Shown here: piece after piece, positions 25,994 to 35,997 of the stretch | Numbering within the stretch: position 1 is the first letter of the stretch | Layout of the letters: every line of letters starts with the position of its first letter | NCBI GenBank assembly: GCA_003247135.1 | Contig: QKAW01000001.1 | Location: forward strand, 1 to 64,000 | Length of the DNA stretch: 64,000 bases | Reading direction: 5' to 3' | DNA from: Spirochaetales bacterium | GTDB lineage: Bacteria > Spirochaetota > Spirochaetia > DSM-2461 | The notes under the pieces: generated by a model | Seen by the model: the letters and a program-made list of their open reading frames with translations, nothing else | What the model was told of the DNA's origin: nothing | Database searches by the model: none | Position numbers and translations under genes: made by a program

Positions 25994-26872
25994 TTATCTT
26001 TTCATTTTTTGTTTACAAACATATAAATTGTTGCCAAGATCTGCATGGTACTCCCATAACATTTCACTAATATTCTTTATTCTGTAAGGCATAATAAACT
26101 CCCCTAAAGTTACTATACTTTCAGCAAAACGATGTTGTACTTCAGGGTCTCTCTGATTATCTACGTTTCCTAATTCTGTAATTCCATGAAATCCAGTTGC
26201 TATAGGTACAATCCACCCTTTCTCCTTTCTAAACGATGACCAAGAAACATTCCCCTCTTCATCCTTCACAGAATTATTATTAATTTTTAAGAACTCTAAT
26301 AATGCTTCAAGGCAATCCTGACCTTTTTCCATTTCTTCAATGACTAAATCTCTTCTTTCAATGAGACAAAAACCAGGCATCAATTTCGATAACAAAAATC
26401 TCCTTGACTCTTCATCATGCACATCATAATGCTCTATTGGATCTAATTTAATAATATCACCACCGGCAAATTTATGCCCTGCATTTAGAAGTTTTGTTAA
26501 ATTTTCTAATAGATCAGAAAAGCTTGTTATAGCTTTATCTTCAAATTCTACAATTAAGGATACAGTTAGATGGCATCTTGGTTCTTCAATAAATGATGAT
26601 CTTTCTCCTTTTTTATTTAAAGGATTTCCTGTCCCAATTATGGAATAGTCAAAATCTCCTTGTCCATTAAACGTCTGTAAATCTACTTTATGACTGACTA
26701 CCCCTATACTTTTAAATTCAATATCCTCAAAGTCTTCTATTAAATTAATTTTTCTCTGAAGAGCATGAACTCCTCCCAGCCAGGAAGTCATTGCAGGAAA
26801 TCCTATGGTGTATGGACTGGATAAAGCATTTGCATTAATAATTTTTATTCTCGGTATCAATAATATATTCAT
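25994..26872 (-). CDS. cas5f: Type I-F Cascade protein Cas5f (Csy2) (292 aa)
   Basis: Binds the 5' handle of the crRNA with Cas8f. The N-terminal NILLIPRIKIINANALSSPYTIGFPAMTSWLGGVHAL is a hallmark Csy2 sequence. It overlaps cas8f by 4 bp (ATG within the stop region), consistent with tight co-translation of the Cas8f-Cas5f heterodimer. Length is slightly shorter than P. aeruginosa Csy2 (327 aa). Confidence 0.95.
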   Translation of the reverse strand: MNILLIPRIKIINANALSSPYTIGFPAMTSWLGGVHALQRKINLIEDFEDIEFKSIGVVSHKVDLQTFNGQGDFDYSIIGTGNPLNKKGERSSFIEEPRCHLTVSLIVEFEDKAITSFSDLLENLTKLLNAGHKFAGGDIIKLDPIEHYDVHDEESRRFLLSKLMPGFCLIERRDLVIEEMEKGQDCLEALLEFLKINNNSVKDEEGNVSWSSFRKEKGWIVPIATGFHGITELGNVDNQRDPEVQHRFAESIVTLGEFIMPYRIKNISEMLWEYHADLGNNLYVCKQKMKR

Positions 26873-28113
26873 CTTAACCCTTCTTCATGCTCAATTATAA
26901 TGTCTTTTAGATGTCTTAAATCATCTTCAGGGATATAAATTATATTCTTATTATCATGCCGACTATAACTAACGGTTATCCATCTTAGTAACTCATTCTT
27001 GACAAATGAAAGATATTTGTCATCTTCAAGCCTTTTATCTGAATATAGATTATCAAGCCAAATAGCTTCCTGTGGATTTAATTTGTTATAATAATCTGAA
27101 GTGGACCATCCTGGTTCTAATTCCCGAATTTGCATTAATAGAAAAACAACTTTACTGATAATAGTAGAAAAAAGGTTATCCCTTCGATATCGAATATCAA
27201 TATTATTACGTTTATCTACTTCTAAAATATGATATAGAGTATCAAACTCATCCTGGAAAAAATTTAATCTGATAAAATCATCAAAAAAACCTTTTTTAGG
27301 AGGATGGATAGATCTGTTTGAAAAACTAGGAGGTAAGGAATTTAAGAGGTATGCTTTCCCTCCATTAATATTACTCAAATCTCCCGCATTTTGTGGTTTA
27401 GTTCCTCCAAATCCAATTACAGTTAAATCATATAAATCAGTAAATCCATTTTCATTATGCAAATTGTGTTTTCTGTCCTCTTTTGCTTTTTTTGCACTAT
27501 CTGAAAATTTCATCATGATAATTTTTTCTTTTAATTTATATACAATTCCTGAAGGTGTTAACAGTGATAATAAATGATAATTATCATCAACTGGGAAGTA
27601 TACCTGCTTTAACCTATCGCTCGAAATTGCATCATCATTACTTTTTTTAATTGATAGAAACCCATCAGTAAGCTCTTTATACGATGCTGTAGGAATATCA
27701 AACTCTTTTTTTATAACTGAAGAATCTGATTCTAAATGTTGTAAAATGCTAATGCCATCAGGCAATTTCAGATTTAGGAACTTAAACACATCCAAGGCAG
27801 CAGCATTTCCTATTACATCCATATCAACTTCAACATTCCCTGAACGAACATATCCATCATTATTTCTAGAACATTCAACAACAACTGAACTTTCTTTTTT
27901 TACTCCGGTATGAGTTAATTTCCCATTATGAGTAACTATAGATAATTGGTTTGCCCGCTTAGCAGCATTTGGCAACCAGATGTCTAGAGAAAATTCTTCC
28001 GCTGCATCTGATTCAATTTTAAGAATTTCTTCTGCAGACATTTTGTTATTACTCTTGGATTCTATACGAGCTTGCCGTTTTTCATCTAAGAATTCTTTTA
28101 TTACTATGTTCAA
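26869..28113 (-). CDS. cas8f: Type I-F Cascade large subunit Cas8f (Csy1) (414 aa)
   Basis: Recognises the PAM and starts R-loop formation in the I-F complex. Csy1 features are present: KRANQLSIVTHNGKLTHTGVKKE near residue 60, TVIGFGGTKPQNAGDLSNINGGKAYLLNSLPPSF near residue 240, then the SIHPPKKGFFDD stretch and a C-terminal helical bundle. Length is near the reference (434 aa). Third gene in the operon from the cas1 end apart from cas2-3, 20 bp after cas2-3. Confidence 0.95.
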   Translation of the reverse strand: MNIVIKEFLDEKRQARIESKSNNKMSAEEILKIESDAAEEFSLDIWLPNAAKRANQLSIVTHNGKLTHTGVKKESSVVVECSRNNDGYVRSGNVEVDMDVIGNAAALDVFKFLNLKLPDGISILQHLESDSSVIKKEFDIPTASYKELTDGFLSIKKSNDDAISSDRLKQVYFPVDDNYHLLSLLTPSGIVYKLKEKIIMMKFSDSAKKAKEDRKHNLHNENGFTDLYDLTVIGFGGTKPQNAGDLSNINGGKAYLLNSLPPSFSNRSIHPPKKGFFDDFIRLNFFQDEFDTLYHILEVDKRNNIDIRYRRDNLFSTIISKVVFLLMQIRELEPGWSTSDYYNKLNPQEAIWLDNLYSDKRLEDDKYLSFVKNELLRWITVSYSRHDNKNIIYIPEDDLRHLKDIIIEHEEGLR

Positions 28114-28133
28114 TATTTAACTCCTTTTTAAAT

Positions 28134-31100
28134 TTATTTTTTTTTTATCAATCCAAATTGATTTGAATATGTAAACTTCATATTATCATTGTAGAGAGGT
28201 ATATTAAGTTCTCCATATTTCTTAATCGTTTTTTGAATATCTTCCTTACTCATTTCTTTTAATAATTTTTTATAATCTCTCATCATCCAAAGATTTTGCT
28301 CTTCTTTTTCTGTTAAATTGTTATCTTGCTCGATTCCATATATAAATTCTTGCTTGATCAATTCTCCAGTTCTGTCATCTTTTACACACAACTCAAAATC
28401 ATAATCCTCTGTAATATTCAGGTACATTGTTTCTACTGGTGTACTTCTTCTAAATCGAACAAACATTTGAGGTAAAGCTGTCAACCACCAAAAACCTGAT
28501 ATCCAACCTTCTAAATACTTGGCTCCCTTACTTTCATATTTAGTTAAATACTCACTGGTTACATAATGTTCCAAGTCAATAAAGCTATTCTCATGATCCA
28601 GTTCATCCTTTCTTGAAACCCTGAATGTTGCATCTAAATTTTTACTCAAAATATCAGTATCAAGAATTTTGGTTAAATCATGGCTTGATAGTTTATTTCT
28701 GCTATTTTCATAACCCGGATATATAAATGCCAAATCTTCACCTTTATAACCTTTATAGTTATATTGCATGAGCGTTATATTTGGCTTTTTTATATCTTCT
28801 TCTGGATCACGGTGCCTTAAAACCCTCCCCGTTAGTTGAATTATGGATCTAAAAGATGAAGGTTCAATAACAGCCCAATCAAAATCATGATCTCGACCAA
28901 CCTCTTCAACAGGAGTTGCAACAACTATAAAAATCAAATTCTTTTTTTCTGATTTATCAATAAATCCTCTAATTACAGGATTATTTAAATGAGAACAACC
29001 GTTAGTTTTAAGTACTTCATCCAGATGTCTTTCCTGTTCGCTTCTCATGAGTAAAACTTGCTGACTATGATAACTCATAGCTTTTATCTCTGTATCCTCT
29101 GGCCATGTTGTATTTAAAAGATACCTTGTTAGTTCGACACAAGGATTAATATTTGCTATTCTAACAACTCCAAAACTTATATTTTTGCCGGAAGATTTAT
29201 CTTGTCTGCTGTTACATTCATGCTTTTTCTCAATAGCATTTTTTACAGATTCGAAATATGGAGTTTCCTTTTCGCAACTCATAATATCAACTTTTCTTTT
29301 TACTGATTGATCTTTTAATCGAGATATTCGATGATTGATAAATTCCTTATGTTTCTCACGATATATTAATACAGGATTGTTGTTTGAAATTATGGTTTCT
29401 GTATAAGTAGAAAATTCATCAACCCAAGCACAACCAACACTGCTATTTTTACCCCTGGAACTTGCGAATATATACCAACCTTCACTGTATGCATGGAAAA
29501 AACCTTCAGCTAAATCCGGTGGTATTGTAGCTGATGAAATCATTACTTTTCGCCCGAGCATTCCTGCTAAATGTATCAATCGACCAATTGCAGCCAGATC
29601 TTCACCATCAAAATCATCAATTTCATCAATAACCAGATCAGATGACATTAGTCTTAAAGTTGGAAGTATATATCTTCCCCCACGAACTGTTTCTGTTGCT
29701 GTCATTAAATGGTCTATAGTACAGGATAAAACAGGTGCATATAAAAATTTTCTATGCTTTGAAGTTTTTAAAACAGTAGATAACTCACCTTCAGGAATAT
29801 CTGACTCAAAAACCAATTCATTATCCAGGATATCATCTTCAATATCTTGGTTATTGTTTTTTTCATATAGCTCTCTAACAGCAGCAGAACCAATTAATAC
29901 AGCAAGTTCATCATTTCCCAATTTTAATCTTGATCTATATTCTTCTCCTGTTTGCAAAGTTAAAGTTCTTAAACCTAAAGCCAGGATATAACGCAAACTC
30001 TCACTATCTTTTGATAAAGCTCTTATAATTTTCGCATTGGCAAATGTTTTACCTTTCCCGGTACTAGCCATATTAACAGTAAAAAAACCAAAATGTTTCT
30101 CATCTATTGTTGTAGAAGAATCTTCACGCCACTTATTAATTTTATTTACAGCTTTATCCTGCCATTGATACTTCTTTGGACTCTTTTGCTTTAGAATTTT
30201 AACATCATAAGCAGATTGAAGTTCATGCTTATTTCCTTCGAAACTTGGTAGTAAATGTGCAACTCTTACAGCTTTTTGGGTTACTCCTGTTAGATGCTCA
30301 TCCAGATATTGGTTATAAACTTTCTTACCAAACCCATTTTTACTATTTGCATACAATTTAAGTTTTGTTTTCCATTTCTCATCACCATCCAATGATGAAA
30401 AATGATGATCACCCAACATTAATGCTAACCTGGAATATTGTAAAATTAGTCTCCAATTCCCCTTTTCTATGCTTTCATTAAATAAAAGATAAGATTCCTT
30501 GAGTTTTCTTCCTGCTTTTTTTACTTCTTTAATCCATAATTCAGAATTGGATGGAAAGCCTTTTGAAAAACTATATACTTTTTCAAGATCTTCATTGTTA
30601 AGTAAATTTTCATAACTCCACTCCTTTGTCAAAACTCTTAACAAAGCGTTGAAATCATTAGCTTCATATTCCGCATAATTTTCTTTTTCAGGAGCGGGTA
30701 ATCTATGATGGGAAACAATCAACCAGGCAATACTATTTGATAATGGTGAAAGCTTTTTAAACGGACACCTTAATGTTTTTAAAGCGTCAATATTAGCACT
30801 AAAATCGATTTTACCATCTATAAGTCGTGTAATCCATTGATCATCGCCTTCCCCATTAACAAATAATACAAAAAAAAGAACAGAAAGCCATTCATGTCTA
30901 ATGGGATCACCAATATTTTTATTGGATTTTATTTTATCTTGAAAAAAATCATTTGATTTTCCTATGTCATGAAATAAACCAGCTATTCTTGTTAAACTTT
31001 TAATTAATGGAAGATAATACCAGTCATCTTCCCAGTCTTGTTTTATTACATCAATTTCTGTTTCATGTACAGGAACATACCCTTCGCTACTAAACTTTTC

Positions 31101-31337
31101 TCTACTTCCAACAATCCAAACCAATTCGCTTCTACTTCGGCTTCTTATCCAATGACAAGAAACCGCTGTATTTTTGGAAGACGTTTTACGAAGTAATTTT
31201 TTGACAGCCTCTAATCCTTCCTGCGTAATTACAGTCTGCCATGTTCTATCTCCAATTCTATTTGCAAAGGAATCCAGAACTCTTCTTGTTTTAAGTAACG
31301 CTTTTTTATCACATTGCGATACAAAAGTTACCATCAT
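28134..31337 (-). CDS. cas2-3: Cas2-Cas3 fusion helicase-nuclease of type I-F (1067 aa)
   Basis: The N-terminal ~95 residues (VTFVSQCDKKALLKTRRVLDSFANRIGDRTW) are the Cas2 domain, diagnostic of type I-F. The Cas3 HD nuclease follows, with HD at 123-124 (LFHDIGK) and HH in SHHRLPAPE. The SF2 helicase has STGKGKT (about 424-430), DEID (about 575) and QLTGRVLRHRD. It degrades target DNA recruited by Cascade and, through Cas2, joins Cas1 in spacer acquisition. It overlaps cas1 by 4 bp. All catalytic motifs look intact. The start could be either of two adjacent ATGs. Confidence 0.96.
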   Translation of the reverse strand: MMVTFVSQCDKKALLKTRRVLDSFANRIGDRTWQTVITQEGLEAVKKLLRKTSSKNTAVSCHWIRSRSRSELVWIVGSREKFSSEGYVPVHETEIDVIKQDWEDDWYYLPLIKSLTRIAGLFHDIGKSNDFFQDKIKSNKNIGDPIRHEWLSVLFFVLFVNGEGDDQWITRLIDGKIDFSANIDALKTLRCPFKKLSPLSNSIAWLIVSHHRLPAPEKENYAEYEANDFNALLRVLTKEWSYENLLNNEDLEKVYSFSKGFPSNSELWIKEVKKAGRKLKESYLLFNESIEKGNWRLILQYSRLALMLGDHHFSSLDGDEKWKTKLKLYANSKNGFGKKVYNQYLDEHLTGVTQKAVRVAHLLPSFEGNKHELQSAYDVKILKQKSPKKYQWQDKAVNKINKWREDSSTTIDEKHFGFFTVNMASTGKGKTFANAKIIRALSKDSESLRYILALGLRTLTLQTGEEYRSRLKLGNDELAVLIGSAAVRELYEKNNNQDIEDDILDNELVFESDIPEGELSTVLKTSKHRKFLYAPVLSCTIDHLMTATETVRGGRYILPTLRLMSSDLVIDEIDDFDGEDLAAIGRLIHLAGMLGRKVMISSATIPPDLAEGFFHAYSEGWYIFASSRGKNSSVGCAWVDEFSTYTETIISNNNPVLIYREKHKEFINHRISRLKDQSVKRKVDIMSCEKETPYFESVKNAIEKKHECNSRQDKSSGKNISFGVVRIANINPCVELTRYLLNTTWPEDTEIKAMSYHSQQVLLMRSEQERHLDEVLKTNGCSHLNNPVIRGFIDKSEKKNLIFIVVATPVEEVGRDHDFDWAVIEPSSFRSIIQLTGRVLRHRDPEEDIKKPNITLMQYNYKGYKGEDLAFIYPGYENSRNKLSSHDLTKILDTDILSKNLDATFRVSRKDELDHENSFIDLEHYVTSEYLTKYESKGAKYLEGWISGFWWLTALPQMFVRFRRSTPVETMYLNITEDYDFELCVKDDRTGELIKQEFIYGIEQDNNLTEKEEQNLWMMRDYKKLLKEMSKEDIQKTIKKYGELNIPLYNDNMKFTYSNQFGLIKKK

Positions 31338-32281
31338 AATAAATGACCATTTAAACTTATGTCTTTTACAGTCTCAAACATAAAATCCAAAGCTTTGTGT
31401 TTTGTGAAGTTAAGTATTATTTGTTGTCTGAATTCCTGTTCTGTCATTCCATCATTAGCACATATAAATGCCCAAGGAAGTATTAGTGTATCTTTTATTA
31501 AATCTGCAACATCAAAAACCAGGGCTCCTCTTCGTGTTTTCCCATGCATTACAGCAAATCCATGAGGAATTCCAAGAACCCATAATGTAGTAGCTGCAAG
31601 TCCATATGCTAGGTAATTCCCATGATTTAAAAAAGAATTCACGGTGTCTATACCGTCATAAGCCCTTACAAAATCATCCTTTGTAATTATATTTGAAGAA
31701 AATTTATACAATGTTTTTGTTAATTGCGCTTCAGCTAGTAATAAGTTAGTCACATCAGCAGATTTCTCGATTTTATTTGATAAAAGATCCAGGGCTGTTT
31801 TTATTTGAGGATGATTAGAAGTAAATCCTTCTTTAATAAGATCTCCATCTTTATCCCATATATCTTTCAAAAACTCAATCCTATTTTTTTGTAATCGTTT
31901 TGCAACCTCTAATCGTTTATTGTCATCAAACCAGAATTTCATCCAACCCTGAACATACTCTGTAGGTCTGTACTCACTTTGCGGAGTAAGCCATTCTATT
32001 TCAGTACTAGATAATAAGGGGGTACCATCACCACCACAAAATCCAAAGAGGACACCTGCTGAAGCTAACATCCTCACTGCTGCTTGGGTTATAGAGGTTC
32101 CTGTTCCAAGTAATAGGACTGTTGTATTTGCGATAGGAATATTCCAATATAATTTTTGTTTATTTTTTTCAGTGATATAAACTACACGCCCACCCTTTTG
32201 CATTACTCTGCATTTATCGAGATAGTAGATATTTGATCTTTTTGAATGTAAAATTGCTTTCAATTCTGTTAATTGTTCCAC
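31334..32281 (-). CDS. cas1: CRISPR integrase Cas1, type I-F (315 aa)
   Basis: Metal-dependent integrase of new spacers. The N-terminal beta domain (SNIYYLDKCRVMQKGGRVVYIT) and the alpha domain with the conserved NHGNYLAYGLAATTLWVLGIPHGFAVMHGKTRRGALVFDVADLIKD are visible; the His and Asp metal ligands lie in GFAVMHG and FDVADL, and the Glu in the earlier helix. The start is a GTG at 32281. First gene of the cas operon. Length is close to other I-F Cas1 proteins (about 327 aa). Confidence 0.96.
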   Translation of the reverse strand: MEQLTELKAILHSKRSNIYYLDKCRVMQKGGRVVYITEKNKQKLYWNIPIANTTVLLLGTGTSITQAAVRMLASAGVLFGFCGGDGTPLLSSTEIEWLTPQSEYRPTEYVQGWMKFWFDDNKRLEVAKRLQKNRIEFLKDIWDKDGDLIKEGFTSNHPQIKTALDLLSNKIEKSADVTNLLLAEAQLTKTLYKFSSNIITKDDFVRAYDGIDTVNSFLNHGNYLAYGLAATTLWVLGIPHGFAVMHGKTRRGALVFDVADLIKDTLILPWAFICANDGMTEQEFRQQIILNFTKHKALDFMFETVKDISLNGHLL

Positions 32282-32309
32282 TTTTACCCTACTTTATATA
32301 ACTAAAATT

Positions 32310-32375
32310 ATTATATTATTTTTTTATAATTAACATAATAATATATTTTTATAACGAAAGGTTAGTTCGTTTATA
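32310..32375 (-). promoter_or_regulatory. Candidate cas operon promoter and inverted repeat
   Basis: On the minus strand TATAAT (32315-32310) lies 28 bp before the cas1 start, with a poor -35 (TTATGT) 17 bp upstream. Further upstream TTATAACGAA (32349-32358) and TTCGTTTATAA (32365-32375) form a bulged inverted repeat that could bind a regulator. The -10 alone is convincing. Confidence 0.4.
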
Positions 32376-32461
32376 AATTAAATTTACTTTTTTATTTTAT
32401 ATCCTAATTTATATTAACCAAAACATCTTGTAATATTCAGGAAATGAAAGATTAAAACAAT

Positions 32462-32492
32462 AAAACCTCTATGTTTAATTCACAGAGGTTTT
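32462..32492 (-). terminator. Terminator downstream of the agarase gene
   Basis: AAAACCTCT (32462-32470) and AGAGGTTTT (32484-32492) form a 9-bp stem with A/T tails on both sides, 10 bp after the agarase stop codon. The symmetry lets it work in both directions. Confidence 0.85.
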
Positions 32493-32501
32493 GTTAATAT
32501 A

Positions 32502-35162
32502 TTACATATTCTCTACCTGTAAGTTTGCTAAATTAAAAGTAGAAGCATCTGATCCAAAATCATTGTCTTCCCATATATAGAAGTTTAGAAGAGTAATCTT
32601 TTCAGTGTTTAATCCAGTAGCTGCTGCACCCCAGTAACCGTCGGGATTGCCCCATTTATCAGGATGAATTCCCAAATCCTCACTTTTAATCTCAAGAGTT
32701 CTCTTCTCCTTTGGATTCATATTGAAATAAAAGGTTCTAGTATTCCCCTTAATATCAGAAATGTTTAATCTAATCTGAATTTTATTGTTATTAGGGTTTT
32801 CTGCATCAATTTTTATTGCAGGATTAGTTCCTAGATTCCATGTACTGCCATTAGCTGGCTTAAAATATAGACCTGAATAATCTGAATCAAGACTTCCTAC
32901 ATTTACTTCAAGAGAGGAGTTATTAGTAGTAACTTTAGCACTTTTATAGGCTTCAAAATTTAAATTCTCAGAATTAAGAGTAGACTTAACTAGAGCTTGA
33001 TTGTAATAAACTGTTGATGAGTCTCTAATTGTATATACCTGATCATTTATACTTTTTGCTGCTTTTACAAGAGGTTCATAAGGTATATCTGTAACTGTTA
33101 CAAAGCCTGTATTGTAGTTTTCACCATCCCATGCACGGCCGGAAACCGGTTGATCGTATAACTGGAACCAGTGGGCACCAACAAAGAATGGATTATCAAG
33201 AACAGTTTGAATATAGTTCTTATACATTTCACCTCTGGCTTCCTGACTACCGGCAGGAACTATTCCACCCATAAACTGACCTCTGTCAGTTGCACCAAAG
33301 TGGAATTCTCCAATAATCATTGGAACATCCAGTTCCTCTGCAAGTTTGAATTCATTTTTTTCAACTCCGGTTTTATACCAGTTAATACTTACAATATCTG
33401 TAACTTCAGATGCAGCTTTAAATACTTCATCGGTCATACCCCAATCTGCCAGTCTGCTACCAAGATACATCTGCTTAATTCCCGCAGCTCTTAACTCATT
33501 TCTAACAACTGTATAGTACTGCTTTGCATAACTATATAAAAGTAAGCCTAAATCAGCTTTCATACCTGCTGTTAAGTTTGCTGCTAAATTGTATGGCAGC
33601 TCCAGTCTTTCCCATGTTAGTTTCTTTCCCCATGAAGAGTTAAGCTTACTAATATCATTAGAATACTTATCTTTTAATATTTGTAATAATGCTGATTTTG
33701 CAGGACTATCAATCTGTTCATTAAAAGCACTGTATATTAATCCATAATGCATCTGATCGTTACTATTGTTACCCCAGCTCATCTCATTGTTTACAAAAAC
33801 ACCTATACACCATGGGTCATCCTTTATCTGGGAAGCCAGAGTCTCAGCAACAGATTTTGTAGTACTTTTGAAAAGTGGGTCGTAAGGGTCAGGTAGTGGC
33901 CCCCAGTAGTTGTTTCCACCACTTAATTTTCTGTAATTTCCGTTAATCCAGCCATGACCAAAATATGATATTTTATTCTCTTCACCCTTCCCCCAGAAAG
34001 TGTCTATATCAGACCAATTTCCAAATGAGGTGAAGCCCCAGGCAGCTGTTCTTTTTAGCTGAGTCTCCTTCCATTTATCATACCAGTTTTCTCCATACTT
34101 TCTTTCAAGATTAGCTGTATAAAAGTTAAAAATATCTCCTTGGGTTACCGGTCCTTTAAAAATGGTATTTGCATACCCCCAATGATCCCCTAAATCACTA
34201 TCTTTAGATGGAATTGATTCAAACATATCTTCTCTGGAGCTTATTACGGTATAGGCATCCCCGATTCTAATTATATCAAGCCCTGTAGAAAAGAAGAGAT
34301 ATCCATCAGGATCTACAAGCCACCATTTATCTCCAACTTTTTCAGCTCTAAAGAACTCGGAAGGTTTTAATCTCTTCTCTTCATTTAACCACCCACCATA
34401 TTGGGATCTACCCGGAACTTTACCAGGAATAACTTTAGATAACTCTTTCTCCTCAGCCTTTGATAATTCCTTAAGTTCTTCAACACTATGAATCTTGTTT
34501 TTATACTCAGCACCTGAGTACTGACCAAATTCATCAATAATTCCTGAAACATTTACACCACCACCTGCACTAGGTGTTGCTCTAAAATTGTCCACAATAA
34601 TTTCAGACTCCTCTTTAGGTGTTACCTGATAAATAATAAACTGGAAAACCTGGTCAAGTTTAAGATTTGCTCCCCATAACTTTTTATTAATACTGCCTGG
34701 TAAACCACGCATTCCATAATCACGGCCATCTTCTGTAAATAGTAGTGTTACTGGTGTAGAAGAGTTTGGTGCTGCTGAAATAACATAGGAAAATGCCCCT
34801 TCAACTCCCCCTGCATTATCAACACCTACACTATCTACCCTCATATTAAATGTAACAGCTTTATCTGTATTGTTGATAAGATCAAAGTCCAGAGTTTTGT
34901 CTGTCCAATCCATACTATTTTTAAAAGTGAAGGTTACACCAGGGTAGGATGTTGCTTTTGTAACCTTAAATTTTATCTTTAAAGCCTTACCTGAACCACT
35001 ATCTACAATAGTAGCATCAGCACCTGCATTTGGGTGAATAATATCTGATGAATCTTTTTCAAAATCCAAAAGTTTATCAAACTTCTTGTTTTCATCAACC
35101 GGCTTTGTCATACAGCCTGTCATTAATAATAGAGCAAAAGTGATGCTTATTATTCTTTTCAT
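32502..35162 (-). CDS. Lipoprotein beta-agarase-like glycoside hydrolase, GH50 type (886 aa)
   Basis: Predicted to cut beta-1,4 links in agar or agarose outside or at the cell surface. The signal ends in the lipobox LLMTGC (Cys17). An N-terminal carbohydrate-binding-like beta domain (residues 30-195) precedes the GH50 signature GRSQYGGWLNEEKRLKPSEFFRAEKVGDKWWLVDPDGYLFFSTGLD. Probable acid/base Glu is in VFVNNEMSWG (about 459) and nucleophile Glu in MIIGEFHFGA (about 617). A C-terminal beta domain follows. It is transcribed alone, with its own promoter, operator-like palindrome and terminator. Exact substrate (agar versus a related galactan) is inferred from the family. Confidence 0.85.
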   Translation of the reverse strand: MKRIISITFALLLMTGCMTKPVDENKKFDKLLDFEKDSSDIIHPNAGADATIVDSGSGKALKIKFKVTKATSYPGVTFTFKNSMDWTDKTLDFDLINNTDKAVTFNMRVDSVGVDNAGGVEGAFSYVISAAPNSSTPVTLLFTEDGRDYGMRGLPGSINKKLWGANLKLDQVFQFIIYQVTPKEESEIIVDNFRATPSAGGGVNVSGIIDEFGQYSGAEYKNKIHSVEELKELSKAEEKELSKVIPGKVPGRSQYGGWLNEEKRLKPSEFFRAEKVGDKWWLVDPDGYLFFSTGLDIIRIGDAYTVISSREDMFESIPSKDSDLGDHWGYANTIFKGPVTQGDIFNFYTANLERKYGENWYDKWKETQLKRTAAWGFTSFGNWSDIDTFWGKGEENKISYFGHGWINGNYRKLSGGNNYWGPLPDPYDPLFKSTTKSVAETLASQIKDDPWCIGVFVNNEMSWGNNSNDQMHYGLIYSAFNEQIDSPAKSALLQILKDKYSNDISKLNSSWGKKLTWERLELPYNLAANLTAGMKADLGLLLYSYAKQYYTVVRNELRAAGIKQMYLGSRLADWGMTDEVFKAASEVTDIVSINWYKTGVEKNEFKLAEELDVPMIIGEFHFGATDRGQFMGGIVPAGSQEARGEMYKNYIQTVLDNPFFVGAHWFQLYDQPVSGRAWDGENYNTGFVTVTDIPYEPLVKAAKSINDQVYTIRDSSTVYYNQALVKSTLNSENLNFEAYKSAKVTTNNSSLEVNVGSLDSDYSGLYFKPANGSTWNLGTNPAIKIDAENPNNNKIQIRLNISDIKGNTRTFYFNMNPKEKRTLEIKSEDLGIHPDKWGNPDGYWGAAATGLNTEKITLLNFYIWEDNDFGSDASTFNLANLQVENM

Positions 35163-35210
35163 AAATTCTCTCCTGATACAAATTAAATAGATTTTTTGTA
35201 TTTAGAATAA

Positions 35211-35259
35211 AGGTTAGCACCCGATTTTTAAGGCGTCAACATAATTTTGTTAACAAAAT
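35211..35259 (-). promoter_or_regulatory. Agarase promoter with a 16-bp perfect palindrome
   Basis: On the minus strand TTGACG (35239-35234), a 17-bp spacer and TAACCT (35216-35211) form a plausible promoter. Five bp upstream of the -35 lies the perfect palindrome ATTTTGTTAACAAAAT (35244-35259). Its shape suits a LacI/GalR-type or other dimeric regulator of polysaccharide use. The regulator gene is not adjacent. Confidence 0.55.
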
Positions 35260-35441
35260 ACATAGTTAAAACAGAATATAATTATAAGGGTGCGAATAAA
35301 AACTGAATTATTTTCATGAAAAAGGAATAAATTGCAACAACATCCCTAAATAATTTTGGCACATTTTTTTACTTACAGAATATTTACTTATTTTTTTTCA
35401 TATTATTTTTTAGGCAGATCAGAATATTTTAAAGAAAAAAA

Positions 35442-35466
35442 ATCCCCTCAAAAAAACAGAGGGGAT
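35442..35466 (-). terminator. Terminator after the 143-aa gene
   Basis: ATCCCCTC (35442-35449) pairs with GAGGGGAT (35459-35466). On the minus strand the stem is followed by a T-rich tract. It starts 16 bp after the stop codon. The rest of 35163-35481 holds only the agarase promoter region. Confidence 0.85.
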
Positions 35467-35481
35467 AAGATTATTAACTAC

Positions 35482-35913
35482 TTACAGGTGTTTTAGCTTC
35501 ATTTGAGCATATTTTCTTGAGAAGAAGGATTTTGCCTCTCTACTAATTACTGAATAGCAGGCTTTTTTGTAATATGTTGTTTTATCCTGATCATTCAAAA
35601 GATAATACTCGTTTGAAACCATAACAAATATCTCAAATTTTGTCATATGGTTCAAAATATTTACAATATTAGTAGCTTCCATTTCATACTTTTGTGGTAA
35701 AAATACATTCTCATGCCATGAAAAAAAGGCCTGTTCCAAAGTTATTGTGTAGGGAATCTTTTCATTCACAAACCATTTGTGCTTATTTATGTAAGTCTCT
35801 ATTCTCTGTAATATACTGTCACTTTTGACAATATCTTCACCACCCAGGTCTTTTATTACATCCGGGTATAATTGTAATAATTTTTCAATTACTTCTTTAT
35901 CTTTTTCGCTCAT
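35482..35913 (-). CDS. Uncharacterised cytoplasmic protein (143 aa)
   Basis: The start at ATG 35913 is chosen because GAGG precedes it; an upstream ATG at 35937 has no site. The protein is mostly helical and charged, with the stretch YTITLEQAFFSWHENVFLPQKYE in the middle and a basic C-terminus. No family is recognised. It is a single-gene unit with its own terminator, divergent from the SDR/TetR operon. It is probably a real gene. Confidence 0.65.
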   Translation of the reverse strand: MSEKDKEVIEKLLQLYPDVIKDLGGEDIVKSDSILQRIETYINKHKWFVNEKIPYTITLEQAFFSWHENVFLPQKYEMEATNIVNILNHMTKFEIFVMVSNEYYLLNDQDKTTYYKKACYSVISREAKSFFSRKYAQMKLKHL

Positions 35914-35997
35914 ATTAACCTCACTTAATATAACCATACTTAATAATAACTATTATTGATTAAACAGTCTATAATTTTTAATTTATTTATAAAAATA

